Positions 53,101 through 61,664 of a DNA stretch of 64,000 bases are shown here, piece by piece. The stretch spans positions 4,340,001-4,404,000 of the forward strand of contig NZ_CP009287.1 in the NCBI RefSeq assembly GCF_000758705.1, written 5' to 3'. The DNA comes from Paenibacillus graminis (GTDB lineage: Bacteria; Bacillota; Bacilli; Paenibacillales; Paenibacillaceae). Position 1 is the stretch's first letter. Every line of letters begins with the position of its first letter. A model generated the notes under the pieces. The model was not told the origin of the DNA, searched no databases, and saw nothing but the letters and a program-made list of their open reading frames with translations. The translations under genes were made by a program, and so were the position numbers.

Positions 53101-53368
53101 ACTCTTCGAGGTCTATCACATTCAGAACCCCCGGCTTCCCTTTGCTCGTCGCATACATTACAGGCTTGCCGTCCTCATAGCCGACGGCTCCATTAAATAC
53201 AGCTACCGTGTAGTTGTTGGGTACAAGCAATTCCTCGGGTGCGCTGAAGTTTTTTTGAGAAAGTCTGGAATCCTCCGCTGCGGCAGGAGCAGGCTGTACA
53301 GGATACATCACTAATGCAAGTAAACAGCTCATGAACATGGTGATCAGGTTGGAAAAAGGCTGTTTCAT
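50114..53368 (-). CDS. large secreted beta-propeller protein with binding modules and C-terminal FIMAH-like domain
   Basis: A 1084-residue exported protein. A signal peptide (about 1-33) precedes a long array of propeller blades (about 45-680) with repeated units of the type GRVYVGTYPGGKVWQYDPAT and DGKLFISTISGYGTLGGSLT. Residues about 695-835 resemble a jelly-roll carbohydrate-binding module (LSPGKEYSASAQIYIESGQP). Two Ig-like domains follow (about 840-1000; NTAPLTEVTFNPQPNEQGWH, DKTAPLIEFSG). The end (about 1010-1080; IAGLIDQFLAHDPELAERLK, KGAINGFIYQVEAKSGKGL) matches the FIMAH domain seen on Paenibacillus exoenzymes. It is the last gene of the sugar-importer operon, so a role in binding or depolymerising the imported glycan outside the cell is likely. 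Some polysaccharide lyases are propellers, but no catalytic residues can be assigned. Confidence 0.8.
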   Translation of the reverse strand: MKQPFSNLITMFMSCLLALVMYPVQPAPAAAEDSRLSQKNFSAPEELLVPNNYTVAVFNGAVGYEDGKPVMYATSKGKPGVLNVIDLEEYKLLRTVSLAPSESSWAHTVAPNGTLYVAAEGAGARLWEYSPVTHEAVQVAEFAGQSVSNSITTDEQGRVYVGTYPGGKVWQYDPATRQVRDYGRVIGALDQEYVRSIAYQGGYIYAGTAHKQIVRVDLNTGEKTDIAASLNVKNDTVYDLSTIDNRYLFARYTDGSGIPGEGYIYDTATGSWLDVELQQVTGLHAADSVDGKLYYMAEKKLKTFDLATHQVEETGMTYESGLRGADWVEFNHPELPGKTLVTVRYDGGVAMLNIDTQKVIVKPPIIPGLPGVVNRLQSVSDTQLITTGSQARSSLVDLENMTAKPFSIGQADSVYPIGNKVYMGVYPEGGLYVYDLNQEPGSTNPQRLAVLGNDQERLVHMSEGDGKLFISTISGYGTLGGSLTVHDTATGETKVHRNVVQNQSVLSTAYVDGKIFGSTTIRGGLGSMPSEQEAKIFVWDVQKEQKITEFTLDIPELTDPIFIGDLSLGPDGLIWGASYEYIFAIDPDTYKLVKYKKIYPQLYYTQWHHHPMRWSEDGLLYVLFNNKLTVIDPETLESRTLTDASRFDLGRDGNLYFTDLATNTILYRIKIGGEIVPEPPGLPLPVNNAGVEQAPGGSGKLPGWTSLFATSGDVYFERSGDKSFAGASSLHTTDLVRTASVAVQSDPIALSPGKEYSASAQIYIESGQPGLMFRFYNAEGQTLSTLETHLDESRLHQWQKVTLRGKAPEGAASARIIAVTSRYNISSAYYDDFSVYEKDNTAPLTEVTFNPQPNEQGWHNEDVSIMLNSEGAAALFYEAKGAENIDQREAAGSSTEFTVSAEGVTAVTYWAKSAYGVPGVPSTTGLKIDKTAPLIEFSGESVYEVDDVIRIECAAEDALSGVATSDCDTVLADSPAYLTGIGEHMVDATVSDAAGNSVKSSFTYEVILTYEGIAGLIDQFLAHDPELAERLKNQLMIAQRADESGNMGEKKGAINGFIYQVEAKSGKGLAQDHAELLVQLGTQI

Positions 53369-53393
53369 CACTTATCTCCCCTTCTTCATGTCA

Positions 53394-54401
53394 TTAAAAA
53401 TACTTGATCAACGTGGCGAGGGCTCCTTGATCCGGGCCGGATTGGTAATTTCCATAGGCTGCAGACGCCTCTTCCAGCGCAAACTTATGCGTGATGGCAG
53501 GACTTACCGTAATTCGCTTATCAGCAAGCAGCCTTACGTACTCGTCCATATTTCTTCCTTCCGTCCACCGCACGAAACCGATGGGATAATCGAGATTGTC
53601 CTCCTCGTAATGCACATCGTATCTTCCCGGGCCGCCCGCTCTCGAGATGAGAATCTGCGCTTCCTTGCGAAACATCAGATCTCTTGAAAACTCCATGGAC
53701 AAATCACCGACGATCACGATTTTCCCCAGGTCACGAAGCCATTCAAGCGACTTGTTAATCAGCGCTTCGCCGGGTCCGCCAGCACATAAGAGTATGGAAT
53801 CGAAGCCGGCTCCACCCGTCTCGTTCAACACAAAACGTTCCACTTCCTCTTCACTTGTAAAGCCCCATCGAATTCCCGTTTGTCCCCGCAGCAGCTGCAC
53901 ACGTTCTTTGCTCAGATCATAGGCAGCAGTATGGCATGCAGCGGCAGAGGCAATTTGGGCCACAAGGTTACCGAGGATACCCAGTCCGACGACAAGCACC
54001 TTGTCACCGAACCTCACGTCAGCTGTACGCAGCGCATGTATGGCAATGGCCCCGAGCCCTGTAAATGCCGCCTCCTCAGGGTTGACATGAAGCGGCACTT
54101 TGGTTACCAGATTGGTCGGTACCGAAATCACTTCTGCATGTCTTACGTAAGGCACGCCGTAACAAGCCACCCGGTCTCCCGGATGAATATCCCTGACCTC
54201 ACTTCCCGTCTTTTCCACAATCCCAACGGCACTATAACCAAGATATACGGGAGATAATCCGGATCTCTTAATCGCACTAAGTTCCGTACCCGGACTAATG
54301 CCCGAATATTCGGTTCTCACTTGGACATGCCGTTTGTTCAGTTCCGGTATATCCGCTTGAAGTATTGTGACTTTTCCTTCCTTCGCAGCAACGATTTTCA
54401 T
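53394..54401 (-). CDS. zinc-binding alcohol dehydrogenase family oxidoreductase
   Basis: A 335-residue medium-chain dehydrogenase. The N-terminal GroES-like part includes ISPGTELSAIKRSG (where a metal-ligand Cys would normally be) and GDRVACYGVPYVRHAEV. The Rossmann part has VLVVGLGILGNLVAQIASA (GLGxxG). The first-shell cysteine is replaced by SPGTE, as in the bi-domain/threonine-dehydrogenase-like MDR subgroup. It lies between the second permease gene and the secreted propeller gene with small gaps, so it presumably oxidises a sugar or sugar alcohol delivered by the transporter. Confidence 0.87.
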   Translation of the reverse strand: MKIVAAKEGKVTILQADIPELNKRHVQVRTEYSGISPGTELSAIKRSGLSPVYLGYSAVGIVEKTGSEVRDIHPGDRVACYGVPYVRHAEVISVPTNLVTKVPLHVNPEEAAFTGLGAIAIHALRTADVRFGDKVLVVGLGILGNLVAQIASAAACHTAAYDLSKERVQLLRGQTGIRWGFTSEEEVERFVLNETGGAGFDSILLCAGGPGEALINKSLEWLRDLGKIVIVGDLSMEFSRDLMFRKEAQILISRAGGPGRYDVHYEEDNLDYPIGFVRWTEGRNMDEYVRLLADKRITVSPAITHKFALEEASAAYGNYQSGPDQGALATLIKYF

Positions 54402-54427
54402 TAGAAATGGCTCCTCCTTATGTCTAT

Positions 54428-55291
54428 TCAGCCTTTTTCCGAACCGAGCATCACCCCTTTAGCGAAATACTTCTGGGCAAAAGGATAGAGGAGCAGAACA
54501 GGGATCATGGACAGCACGATAGTTGCATTTTTGATCGATTGAGGGGCCAGAGCCGAACGATCCACGAGTCCCGCATCATTTTCTGCACTGTAGATCAGCA
54601 TATCCCGCAGCACGACCTGCAAAGGATATTTATCCGGATCGTTTAAGTAAATCAGCGGCAGGAAAAAGCTGTTCCAGTGCCCCATGAAATAAAAAAGACC
54701 GATGGACGCAAGCGCAGGTTTGGATAAGGGAATGACAATATTGAACAGAATCCGGTATTCGGAGGCTCCATCAATCAGGGCGGCTTCCCGGATTTGGGAG
54801 GACATGTTTTCGTAAAAGCTTTTCAGAATGATCAGTTCCATCGTCCAGATGGCGTTGGGAAGCACAAGGGCCCAAACCGAATCCGTCAACCCCAGCTGCT
54901 GTACGACCACATAAGTGGGAATAATGCCGGGATTCAGGAACATCGTCAGAACAATCGCTGTCATAAAAAACTTTCTTCCAAAAAAACCTTTTTGGGACAG
55001 GGGATAAGCTGCCACCGCAGTAAAGAGCAAGTTCACGAACGTGCCAAGTGCTGTATAGAAAACAGAATTCAGATAGGCTCTTGGAATCGTGTCATTCTTA
55101 AGCACCTCGCCGTAGGCCTCAAAGTTGAGCCTTTTCGGGAACAGAAAAACCTTGCCTTGAACGACCGACACCGTATCGCTTAAAGAGATGGCCGTAATAT
55201 ACACGATGGGATAGAGTGTGGCTACAGCAACCAGAGTGAGTATCAGCGTATTGATGACACCAAACAAAGATATTTTGCGTTCTCCTACCAT
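54428..55291 (-). CDS. carbohydrate ABC transporter permease (LplC/YtcP-like)
   Basis: A 287-residue CUT1-family permease with six membrane helices. The coupling EAA motif is MSSQIREAALIDGASEYRILFNIVIPLSKPALA (its core EAALIDGASEYRILFNIVIP). The end TGGVMLGSEKG-like tail (FAKGVMLGSEKG) is characteristic of the LplC group, which imports oligosaccharides. It overlaps the LplB-like gene by seven bases. As in other Paenibacillus systems of this type, no ATPase gene is included, so the shared MsmX-type ATPase probably energises it. Confidence 0.93.
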   Translation of the reverse strand: MVGERKISLFGVINTLILTLVAVATLYPIVYITAISLSDTVSVVQGKVFLFPKRLNFEAYGEVLKNDTIPRAYLNSVFYTALGTFVNLLFTAVAAYPLSQKGFFGRKFFMTAIVLTMFLNPGIIPTYVVVQQLGLTDSVWALVLPNAIWTMELIILKSFYENMSSQIREAALIDGASEYRILFNIVIPLSKPALASIGLFYFMGHWNSFFLPLIYLNDPDKYPLQVVLRDMLIYSAENDAGLVDRSALAPQSIKNATIVLSMIPVLLLYPFAQKYFAKGVMLGSEKG

Positions 55292-56247
55292 AATCCGTTC
55301 CCTCCCAGCCGTTTGCTGACCGCATTCGCGGACAGCAGCATCACCATTGCCACGAGTGCTTCAAACAGCCCTACCGCGGCTGCGTAACTGTAATTGGATT
55401 CCAGCAGTCCTTTGCGGTATACATAAGTTGAAAATACATCTGCTACGTCATACGTCATCGGGTTGTACAGCAGCAGTACTTTCTCATAGCCGACACGAAT
55501 CATGGAGCCGGTTTTGAGGATGAACATGATGAGCATCGTGGGAAACAACCCTGGCAGCGTAATATGGCGGATCATATGGAAACGGCTGGCGCCGTCCACC
55601 TTAGCCGCTTCATAGAGCGTAGGACTGATTCCCGCAATCGCTGCCAGATAAATGATTGATTCGTACCCCATATTTGCCCAAATTTCCGAAATGACGTAAA
55701 TCGGACGGAACCAGCCCGGATCAACCAGGAAGTACTTTGTCTCGAATCCGAACGCGGCCAGCATTTGGTTCAAAATGCCGTGATTGGGAGACAGGAAATC
55801 AATGATCATGCTGCTGATGATGACAACGGATAAAAATGCCGGAAAATAACTGAAGGTTTGCACGGATTTTTTTAACCATTTGTTTCTGACTTCGTTCAGC
55901 AGAAGGGCCAGCAGGATTGGAAAAGGAAAGCCAAAAATGAGCGTATACAACCCAAGGAGCAGCGTGTTGCGGAACAGCATCCAAAAGTCATGGTTCGTAA
56001 AAAACGTGATGAAATGCTCAAATCCCACCCATTCGCTGCCAAGCACTCCCGAAAATACGCTGTAGTCCTTGAAGGCTATAATCAGTCCATATAATGGCCC
56101 ATAACGAAAGATGGCGTAAAATAGGATGCAAGGAAGAAACAGCAGAAGCAGCTGCCTGTCGCGCTTGATATGGTTCCATGTTGTTCCAAGACGGCTTCTG
56201 GAGCTCTTCTTTGGCACTGTTTTATAGTTAGCTGCCGGGTGTTCCAT
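55285..56247 (-). CDS. carbohydrate ABC transporter permease (LplB/YteP-like)
   Basis: A 320-residue CUT1-family permease with an extended N-terminus and six membrane helices. The EAA coupling loop is YEAAKVDGASRFHMIRHITL. The block QLLLLFLPCILFYAIFRYGP at the first helix and the tail AVSKRLGGNGLW are typical of LplB/YteP proteins. It forms a heterodimer with the following LplC-type permease, whose gene it overlaps. It begins 30 bp after the binding-protein gene. Confidence 0.93.
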   Translation of the reverse strand: MEHPAANYKTVPKKSSRSRLGTTWNHIKRDRQLLLLFLPCILFYAIFRYGPLYGLIIAFKDYSVFSGVLGSEWVGFEHFITFFTNHDFWMLFRNTLLLGLYTLIFGFPFPILLALLLNEVRNKWLKKSVQTFSYFPAFLSVVIISSMIIDFLSPNHGILNQMLAAFGFETKYFLVDPGWFRPIYVISEIWANMGYESIIYLAAIAGISPTLYEAAKVDGASRFHMIRHITLPGLFPTMLIMFILKTGSMIRVGYEKVLLLYNPMTYDVADVFSTYVYRKGLLESNYSYAAAVGLFEALVAMVMLLSANAVSKRLGGNGLW

Positions 56248-56276
56248 GCCTCGTCCCCTCCCGTTAATTCGCAGGC

Positions 56277-57875
56277 CTAAGGCCTTCTATTTGGACTCCT
56301 CGTATCTTTTTGGGCTGCATTGTAGATCGACATCAGTTCCTCCACACCGCTACGGCTCAATTCAGTTTGGAAATCCGCCCACTGGGCTTCACCATAACCT
56401 GCATCAAGGATATATTTCGCATTAAATTCCTCGGCGGATTTTTGCAGTGAGGTCTGCAGCTCGGCGAGCTTGGAGGTTTCTTCGTCCGTAAAATTAAGGA
56501 TCGGATCCAGCGGTTCGAAACGATCCTCCTTCACAATTTTATCCTGGGCCTCCTGCTCTTTTTCCGAGAAACGATAGTAGATGCTCCGATGGTCCGGTCT
56601 CAGGTACGCTCCTTCCAGCCACATTGCATAACGGTCCTCCAGCACGGTGATATCCACAAGCGGAAGATCCTTCAGTTCAGGGTAGACCGGGAACCCGTCT
56701 CCGCCCCATTCGAAGTTAACCCCCTCCACACCGATGGTCATAAGTTCACTTCCGGATGGACTGGTCAGATAGTCGAGCAGTTTGAGCGAGACTTCTGTAT
56801 TTTTGTTTTTTGCCACGGCGACGCTGAAATCCGAAACCTCAGGCAGCGTTCTGACATTACCGGTCGGTCCGACGGGATTGGCATACCTGAGGTCATAGTC
56901 CGGATTCTGCTCTTTGATCTGGTTGTAAAAGAGATCAAGGCGTCCGATCCAGTCAAACGTGACAAACGATTTGTCCGTCGTCATCTTGGTTGTCCAGGAG
57001 TCCTGGGTATCCGTCAAAAATTCCGGATCAAGGAGCTTTTCATTGTAAAGCTTTTTCATAAAATCGAGCATGTCCTTATGCGCCTGCTGCACTGCAGCGT
57101 ACTTCCAGGTGCCGTCTTTTTCATCGTAATAGGCGGGGTACTGATCCGTGTTGCCCAGTCCCCAGCCGAAGGCCCAATCCCTGAAAATATTGGCCAGGCT
57201 TTTTGACGCGTACGGGTAAGAATCGGGGTAAGCTGCTTTTACTTTTTTCAAAGCTTCGTAAAACTCGTCCGTGTTCGTCCATTCTTTAATGCCAAGTTCA
57301 TCAAAGATATCCTTTCTGAACATGAATCCGTGATTTACTTTGCGGTTCAGATTATAAATCGGCCAGGTATATAGATTGCCGGCTTCATCGCCGTAGGATT
57401 TGAGGACCCAGTCATTTTCTTCCATATACAGCTTTTTGAAGTTAGGGAGCTGATCGGCATATTTATTGATGGCAACCACGCCGTTTTGTTTGCCTATTTT
57501 TTTGAGTTCGGCCGGTTTCAGCCCTGTAAAAATGTCGGGAAGCTTACCGGAGGCGACAATGACTTTTAATTTATCCTGATAGGTTTGCGGGGAATAGGTC
57601 TGAAAATTCACTTTAATGCCAGTCCGCTTCTCAAGCTCCTGGACAACCAGCTTGCCCGGGCCGAGATCTTTGGCATTGCTGGGCAGCATGTAAGTGATCG
57701 TGGTCGGCTCATCTACCAGCGGCAGGGCCAAATTGCCCGTATCTCCGTATTGTCCGGGCTCCTGAGGAGGCAAGGCGGCAGAACCGCCTTTGTCCGTACC
57801 GCTGCTGCATGCAGCAAGGATCGAGGTTAAAAGCGTGGCCGTAAGCACAATGGAAATCCTCTTTTTCAGCATCAT
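56277..57875 (-). CDS. extracellular carbohydrate-binding lipoprotein (LplA-like)
   Basis: A 532-residue lipoprotein receptor for the adjacent permeases. MMLKKRISIVLTATLLTSIL leads to the lipobox AACSSG. The mature protein is a type 1 solute-binding protein of the long LplA/YtcQ class (TYMLPSNAKDLGPGKLVVQE, PDIFTGLKPAELKKIGKQNG, WTNTDEFYEALKKVKAAYPD, DEKDGTWKYAAVQQAHKDML). These bind oligosaccharides such as pectin, xylan or galactan fragments. The start is the first of two ATG codons behind GGAGG. It is the first gene of a five-gene operon (receptor, two permeases, dehydrogenase, secreted propeller protein). Confidence 0.92.
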   Translation of the reverse strand: MMLKKRISIVLTATLLTSILAACSSGTDKGGSAALPPQEPGQYGDTGNLALPLVDEPTTITYMLPSNAKDLGPGKLVVQELEKRTGIKVNFQTYSPQTYQDKLKVIVASGKLPDIFTGLKPAELKKIGKQNGVVAINKYADQLPNFKKLYMEENDWVLKSYGDEAGNLYTWPIYNLNRKVNHGFMFRKDIFDELGIKEWTNTDEFYEALKKVKAAYPDSYPYASKSLANIFRDWAFGWGLGNTDQYPAYYDEKDGTWKYAAVQQAHKDMLDFMKKLYNEKLLDPEFLTDTQDSWTTKMTTDKSFVTFDWIGRLDLFYNQIKEQNPDYDLRYANPVGPTGNVRTLPEVSDFSVAVAKNKNTEVSLKLLDYLTSPSGSELMTIGVEGVNFEWGGDGFPVYPELKDLPLVDITVLEDRYAMWLEGAYLRPDHRSIYYRFSEKEQEAQDKIVKEDRFEPLDPILNFTDEETSKLAELQTSLQKSAEEFNAKYILDAGYGEAQWADFQTELSRSGVEELMSIYNAAQKDTRSPNRRP

Positions 57876-58064
57876 TAAACGTTCCTCCTTCATGTAAACT
57901 GCCAATGAAAACGGATACAATTTCCCTTAATAAAAGACGATATAAACTCTCCCCCCTCCACTGTATAGCTGTTGATTAGCTCCTTATTAACCCTCATCCT
58001 TTTAGATCATGTGTGGTTCTTATTTTTCAATAAGAAATTATCATATACCACGATATCTGTCAAC

Positions 58065-58081
58065 TGGTTCTTTTGTGGTTC
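58065..58081. promoter_or_regulatory. candidate operator upstream of the lpl-type operon
   Basis: TGGTTC occurs twice, 11 bp apart (58065-58070 and 58076-58081), with a third copy at 58014-58019. The same hexamer lies upstream of the divergent-function gntR-SBP gene (59605-59610, minus strand). Shared spacing of one helical turn suggests binding by the neighbouring GntR regulator. Confidence 0.45.
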
Positions 58082-58090
58082 ATATAAATT

Positions 58091-58125
58091 CAAAAAAAGC
58101 ACTACCCATTGGGAAGTGTTTTTTT
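58091..58125. terminator. bidirectional terminator after the gntR-SBP gene
   Basis: AAAAAAAGCACT and AAGTGTTTTTTT arms enclose a CCCATTGGG loop-stem. Runs of seven A and seven T flank the stem, 18 bp past the regulator's stop codon. Confidence 0.8.
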
Positions 58126-58142
58126 GAACCTGCTATGCTTTT

Positions 58143-59516
58143 TTATAAATGGAGACTTCTAGCCGGAAGCAATACTTCAGCCAGTCCCTCTTCATCCGTT
58201 AAATAAGACATGTACTGCTTCAGGCTTTCTTCGAACCGGATCAGCGTTTGAATGGAGATAGACAGGTCGCGGTACGTCGTGTATTTTGAACTGTAGTCAC
58301 GGTGCAGCTCCAACCTGGACGGTTTGTTTTTAATATCAACGGAAACCGTTTCTGTAATATATCTGCTCGCAGGTAAACTGTAGGTGTTCTGCCTGATATA
58401 GCTCTGCGCCTCGTCTGAAGTGAGATAATTCACAAAGCAGGCTGCCGGTTCCTTATGGCCCGATTCCGCACTGAGGGCAATGCCTGTGGACAGAAGGAGT
58501 GTCTTATCATTCTTAAAATGCGGCAGCTGAGCAATATCAAAGGAAAAGTCCGCATTCTTCAGCTCATTCAGCATGTAATATGTGGTTAGCATGACCGAAA
58601 CCTTCTGCTCCTTAAACAACTTCTCAGCTTCGAATTCACCTTGTGCCAAGGCAAGCGGAAATATTCCTTCCTCCGTCACAAGATCCCTGAGCCAGCGTAA
58701 CCCTTCTATAGGCATACTGGCTCCGTACTGAGACGGATTGGAATCAGCCGGAGCTGGATCATCCTCATTTTGCATCCAGAAAATCGGCCACCGGTTCATG
58801 GAAAACAACTGAAAAGCGATACTGTAGCGATGCGGCGCCTTGAGTTCCCGAAGCAGCGTTGCCAGCTCATCCCAGCTCCAGCTGCTGTTCGGTTCTCCCA
58901 GTCTTTTCTCCTTCAGATGCTCCTTGTTGTAACACAAAATAACGGGTGAGTACACGAACGGCTGGGCTGCCAAAACACCTGGTTCCTTCTCAAAATAAGG
59001 TGTAAGAAAAGGGTATATATTGTCGCGGCGGTCCTGGCCGGCAAACAAATCGAGGGAATTTCTCTCCTTGAATTGGTACATATCCTGCAGGTTGACGGTT
59101 AACACATCCACAATCCCCAGCCTGATGAGATTGGCGATGCTGTCGGAGCTCACGTATGGAAGCTCAATCGTTTCCACATGAATATACGGATGCTTCTCGT
59201 GGAACCGCTTAATCAGCTCCTCCATCCCCGCTTCCTTATACAACGAGGGATAGACTCCAAAGCGGATGGTTTCCTTGGCAATAGACTTTGCCACCTGTGT
59301 GCCTACCCGGGGAATTTTAATGATCAATCCCTCCTGAACAAGCTCATCCAGAACATACCTCACGGAATTTTTGCTTAGTTTGTACAGCTCTGTCAGTGCC
59401 AGCTCAGAAGGCAGGTATTCTCCCGGACTGTAAGCCCCGGAGTTGATTTTTTGCTTCAAATCGGCAGACATATGTCTGGTTCTGGTCTGAAACGTATGAC
59501 GATCTATTTTCGCCAT
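58143..59516 (-). CDS. GntR DNA-binding domain fused to a cytoplasmic solute-binding domain
   Basis: A 457-residue one-component regulator without signal peptide or membrane helix. Residues about 5-75 form a GntR winged helix (SGAYSPGEYLPSELALTELY, KLSKNSVRYVLDELVQEGLI, KIPRVGTQV). Residues about 85-430 are homologous to extracellular carbohydrate-binding proteins (IRFGVYPSLYKEAGMEELIK, RFHEKHPYIHVETIEL, PFVYSPVILCYNKEHL, VSVMLTTYYMLNELKNADF). The second domain has evidently been recruited from the type of protein encoded next door, to sense the imported sugar in the cytoplasm. ATG 59516 is preferred; the longer frame adds 17 residues from the promoter region. It probably controls the downstream five-gene operon. 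Confidence 0.88.
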   Translation of the reverse strand: MAKIDRHTFQTRTRHMSADLKQKINSGAYSPGEYLPSELALTELYKLSKNSVRYVLDELVQEGLIIKIPRVGTQVAKSIAKETIRFGVYPSLYKEAGMEELIKRFHEKHPYIHVETIELPYVSSDSIANLIRLGIVDVLTVNLQDMYQFKERNSLDLFAGQDRRDNIYPFLTPYFEKEPGVLAAQPFVYSPVILCYNKEHLKEKRLGEPNSSWSWDELATLLRELKAPHRYSIAFQLFSMNRWPIFWMQNEDDPAPADSNPSQYGASMPIEGLRWLRDLVTEEGIFPLALAQGEFEAEKLFKEQKVSVMLTTYYMLNELKNADFSFDIAQLPHFKNDKTLLLSTGIALSAESGHKEPAACFVNYLTSDEAQSYIRQNTYSLPASRYITETVSVDIKNKPSRLELHRDYSSKYTTYRDLSISIQTLIRFEESLKQYMSYLTDEEGLAEVLLPARSLHL

Positions 59517-59595
59517 GGGCCATTTCCACCTATCCTCTTCATCTTTTATGTTATAGCTATATTGCAATATATTTCCTGAGTATTATTTTTATTAT

Positions 59596-59613
59596 ACCAG
59601 ATATGAACCAGAT
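59596..59613. promoter_or_regulatory. direct-repeat candidate operator upstream of the gntR-SBP gene
   Basis: ACCAGAT occurs twice, 11 bp apart (59596-59602 and 59607-59613). On the minus strand this reads CTGGTTC near a TATAAT-like element, resembling the tandem TGGTTC array upstream of the lpl-type operon. Confidence 0.4.
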
Positions 59614-59729
59614 TTCCACTCTGTGAGCAAATTAGTCCGTTTTTAATAAAACTATTTATGTCAACAAACGAAAAAGGAGCTGCTGCCAAGCAGGCTCCTC
59701 TTACTCCCTATTCCCAATATGCTCTTGGG

Positions 59730-61664
59730 TCACAACGACTCGCTAATGACTCGCTTGTAATACAGTACCGACAGGAAGCCGAAAATAGAATACAGTGCGG
59801 TATACAGCAGCATGACCAAAATCATCGGAGTGAGCATTTCCGTGCCGAAGAAAAACCAGCCGGACTTAACGGCGAAATAGCTGTGGCTCAGTCCAACGAC
59901 CAGCGGGATGCCAAAATTGAACAATTGCTTGAACTGGATGCCTCGCAAGAGGTCGCCTTGAGTAAAACCCAGTTTCCGGAGTATGGTATAGCCTGCCTTT
60001 TCTTCCTCCCCTTCATCCATCTGCTTAAAGTACAGAATGCAGCCGGAGGTGATGAGAAAGGTTAAGCCGAGGAACCCGACAATAAACATAATGAGCCCCA
60101 TATTGTTCCGCTGGTTCATTTCGTATTCATACTGTGAGATGTTCTTCTTATCCGGCTTCAGATCCATAAAAATTTGATTTGCTTTTTTTAGCTGTGAACG
60201 GTCGGCAAGTTCTATCCCGAAGTAATCTGCTGGTGCCGCTTCCTTAGCACTTTGCAGCTTGGGGTTCTTCGCCTGGGCCAGCTCCTCAAAAACCGTCTCA
60301 TCGACCACAAACACTCCGGAGTTTTTGCTGTAATAATAAGGCATAATCGCTTTCTTGGAGATACCTGCGAGCTGCTGCTTTACCGTGCCGTTTATGGTCT
60401 TAAATCCAATCTCGCCGGTTTCCTTCAGAGACAAAAGACTGCTCAAAGCATTGTTATATCCCATAAGCCGTGTTTCTCCAGGCTTTAGATCAACGCCCTT
60501 AACACTGCTATCACTGACTACAGATGTGGAAATAACGGTATCTTTAAAATCCTTTTGCATAATCTGCGAAGCATCGACTTCCATCATAAAGGGCTGCATA
60601 TGGACTTCGCTGTATTTGATTTGCGCCTTATCCAGTGCCTGCACAAACTGCTCTTTGGTTTCCACCCGGGCAAACCCAAAATCGTGAGGAGAGCTTTCCT
60701 TGGCTGTCGCCTCTGCCGAATAATACGAGATATAACTAAGTGACAACAGACCGATAGCCAGCGCGGACACGGTTGTAATGATCGTCAGTAGCAGCGCATT
60801 TGACTTCATCCGGAACATAATGGATGAGAGCGAGAGTACCTCATTGATAGTGAGATAGCCCTGTTTACCCTTGCGGATGGCGTTGAATACGAAGCTGACC
60901 GAACCTTTGTAGAACAGGTACGTGCCGATAATAACCAGACCAAGGATAACAATCATCGAGATCATCAGCCCGGTCATGTTGTTTATTTTTCCATTGAAGA
61001 GCAGGGTCGATAAATAATATCCCGCCGCAATAAAGCCGATGCCTAGCAGTCCGAGGACAATCTCCCACAGCGGCATTTTTCGGATGCGCTCCTGTGTGGT
61101 GGAACTGACCTTGAACAGAGAGAGAATGCTCTGTGCTTTAATAAAGGTATAATTCATCAGCATGATCAGCAGGTATATCGCGGCAAAGACGATTACGGTC
61201 TGCTGCAGCGCCTCCAGTGAAAAGCGGAGCTTTGCTACAGATTCAATCGCCAGAATTTTGAACAAAATCATCAGAATCAGCCGCGACACCGCAAACCCGG
61301 CACCGATCCCCAGAATCATGGACCCGAAATACAGGATCAGATTCTCGGCACTTAACAGCTTGAAGATTTTCCCCTTCGTTAGTCCGATCAGTTGGAACAG
61401 CCCAATCTCGCGGCTGCGCCGCTTAATGAAGATCGTATTGGCATATAACAGGAAAATGGCGACAATGGCCACCAGCAGCACCGAGGATGAGCCGATGGCG
61501 GCTCCCCCTTTCACTGAACCGGCAACTTCATCCATGGACGGATCATACTGAAGCGTAACAAAGGAGAAATACAGTGCCACACCGAAGATCAGCGCGAAGA
61601 CGTACAGATAATAGTTTTTGATGTTTTTCCGCAGATTACGCAGAATAATATAGTTCAGGCTCAT
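59730..61664 (-). CDS. bceB: BceB-type ABC transporter permease
   Basis: A 644-residue FtsX-family permease of the peptide-antibiotic BceAB group. It has ten membrane helices. A large extracellular domain of about 200 residues (about 315-515) between helices 7 and 8 is the part that captures antimicrobial peptides or their lipid complexes. Recognisable pieces are [20 protein letters not shown] at the N-terminus, [20 protein letters not shown] (FtsX coupling) and the C-terminal block [20 protein letters not shown]. It overlaps the ATPase gene by four bases and works with the adjacent BceRS-like system. The exact peptide (bacitracin, nisin or others) cannot be told from sequence. Confidence 0.92.
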   Translation of the reverse strand: MSLNYIILRNLRKNIKNYYLYVFALIFGVALYFSFVTLQYDPSMDEVAGSVKGGAAIGSSSVLLVAIVAIFLLYANTIFIKRRSREIGLFQLIGLTKGKIFKLLSAENLILYFGSMILGIGAGFAVSRLILMILFKILAIESVAKLRFSLEALQQTVIVFAAIYLLIMLMNYTFIKAQSILSLFKVSSTTQERIRKMPLWEIVLGLLGIGFIAAGYYLSTLLFNGKINNMTGLMISMIVILGLVIIGTYLFYKGSVSFVFNAIRKGKQGYLTINEVLSLSSIMFRMKSNALLLTIITTVSALAIGLLSLSYISYYSAEATAKESSPHDFGFARVETKEQFVQALDKAQIKYSEVHMQPFMMEVDASQIMQKDFKDTVISTSVVSDSSVKGVDLKPGETRLMGYNNALSSLLSLKETGEIGFKTINGTVKQQLAGISKKAIMPYYYSKNSGVFVVDETVFEELAQAKNPKLQSAKEAAPADYFGIELADRSQLKKANQIFMDLKPDKKNISQYEYEMNQRNNMGLIMFIVGFLGLTFLITSGCILYFKQMDEGEEEKAGYTILRKLGFTQGDLLRGIQFKQLFNFGIPLVVGLSHSYFAVKSGWFFFGTEMLTPMILVMLLYTALYSIFGFLSVLYYKRVISESL

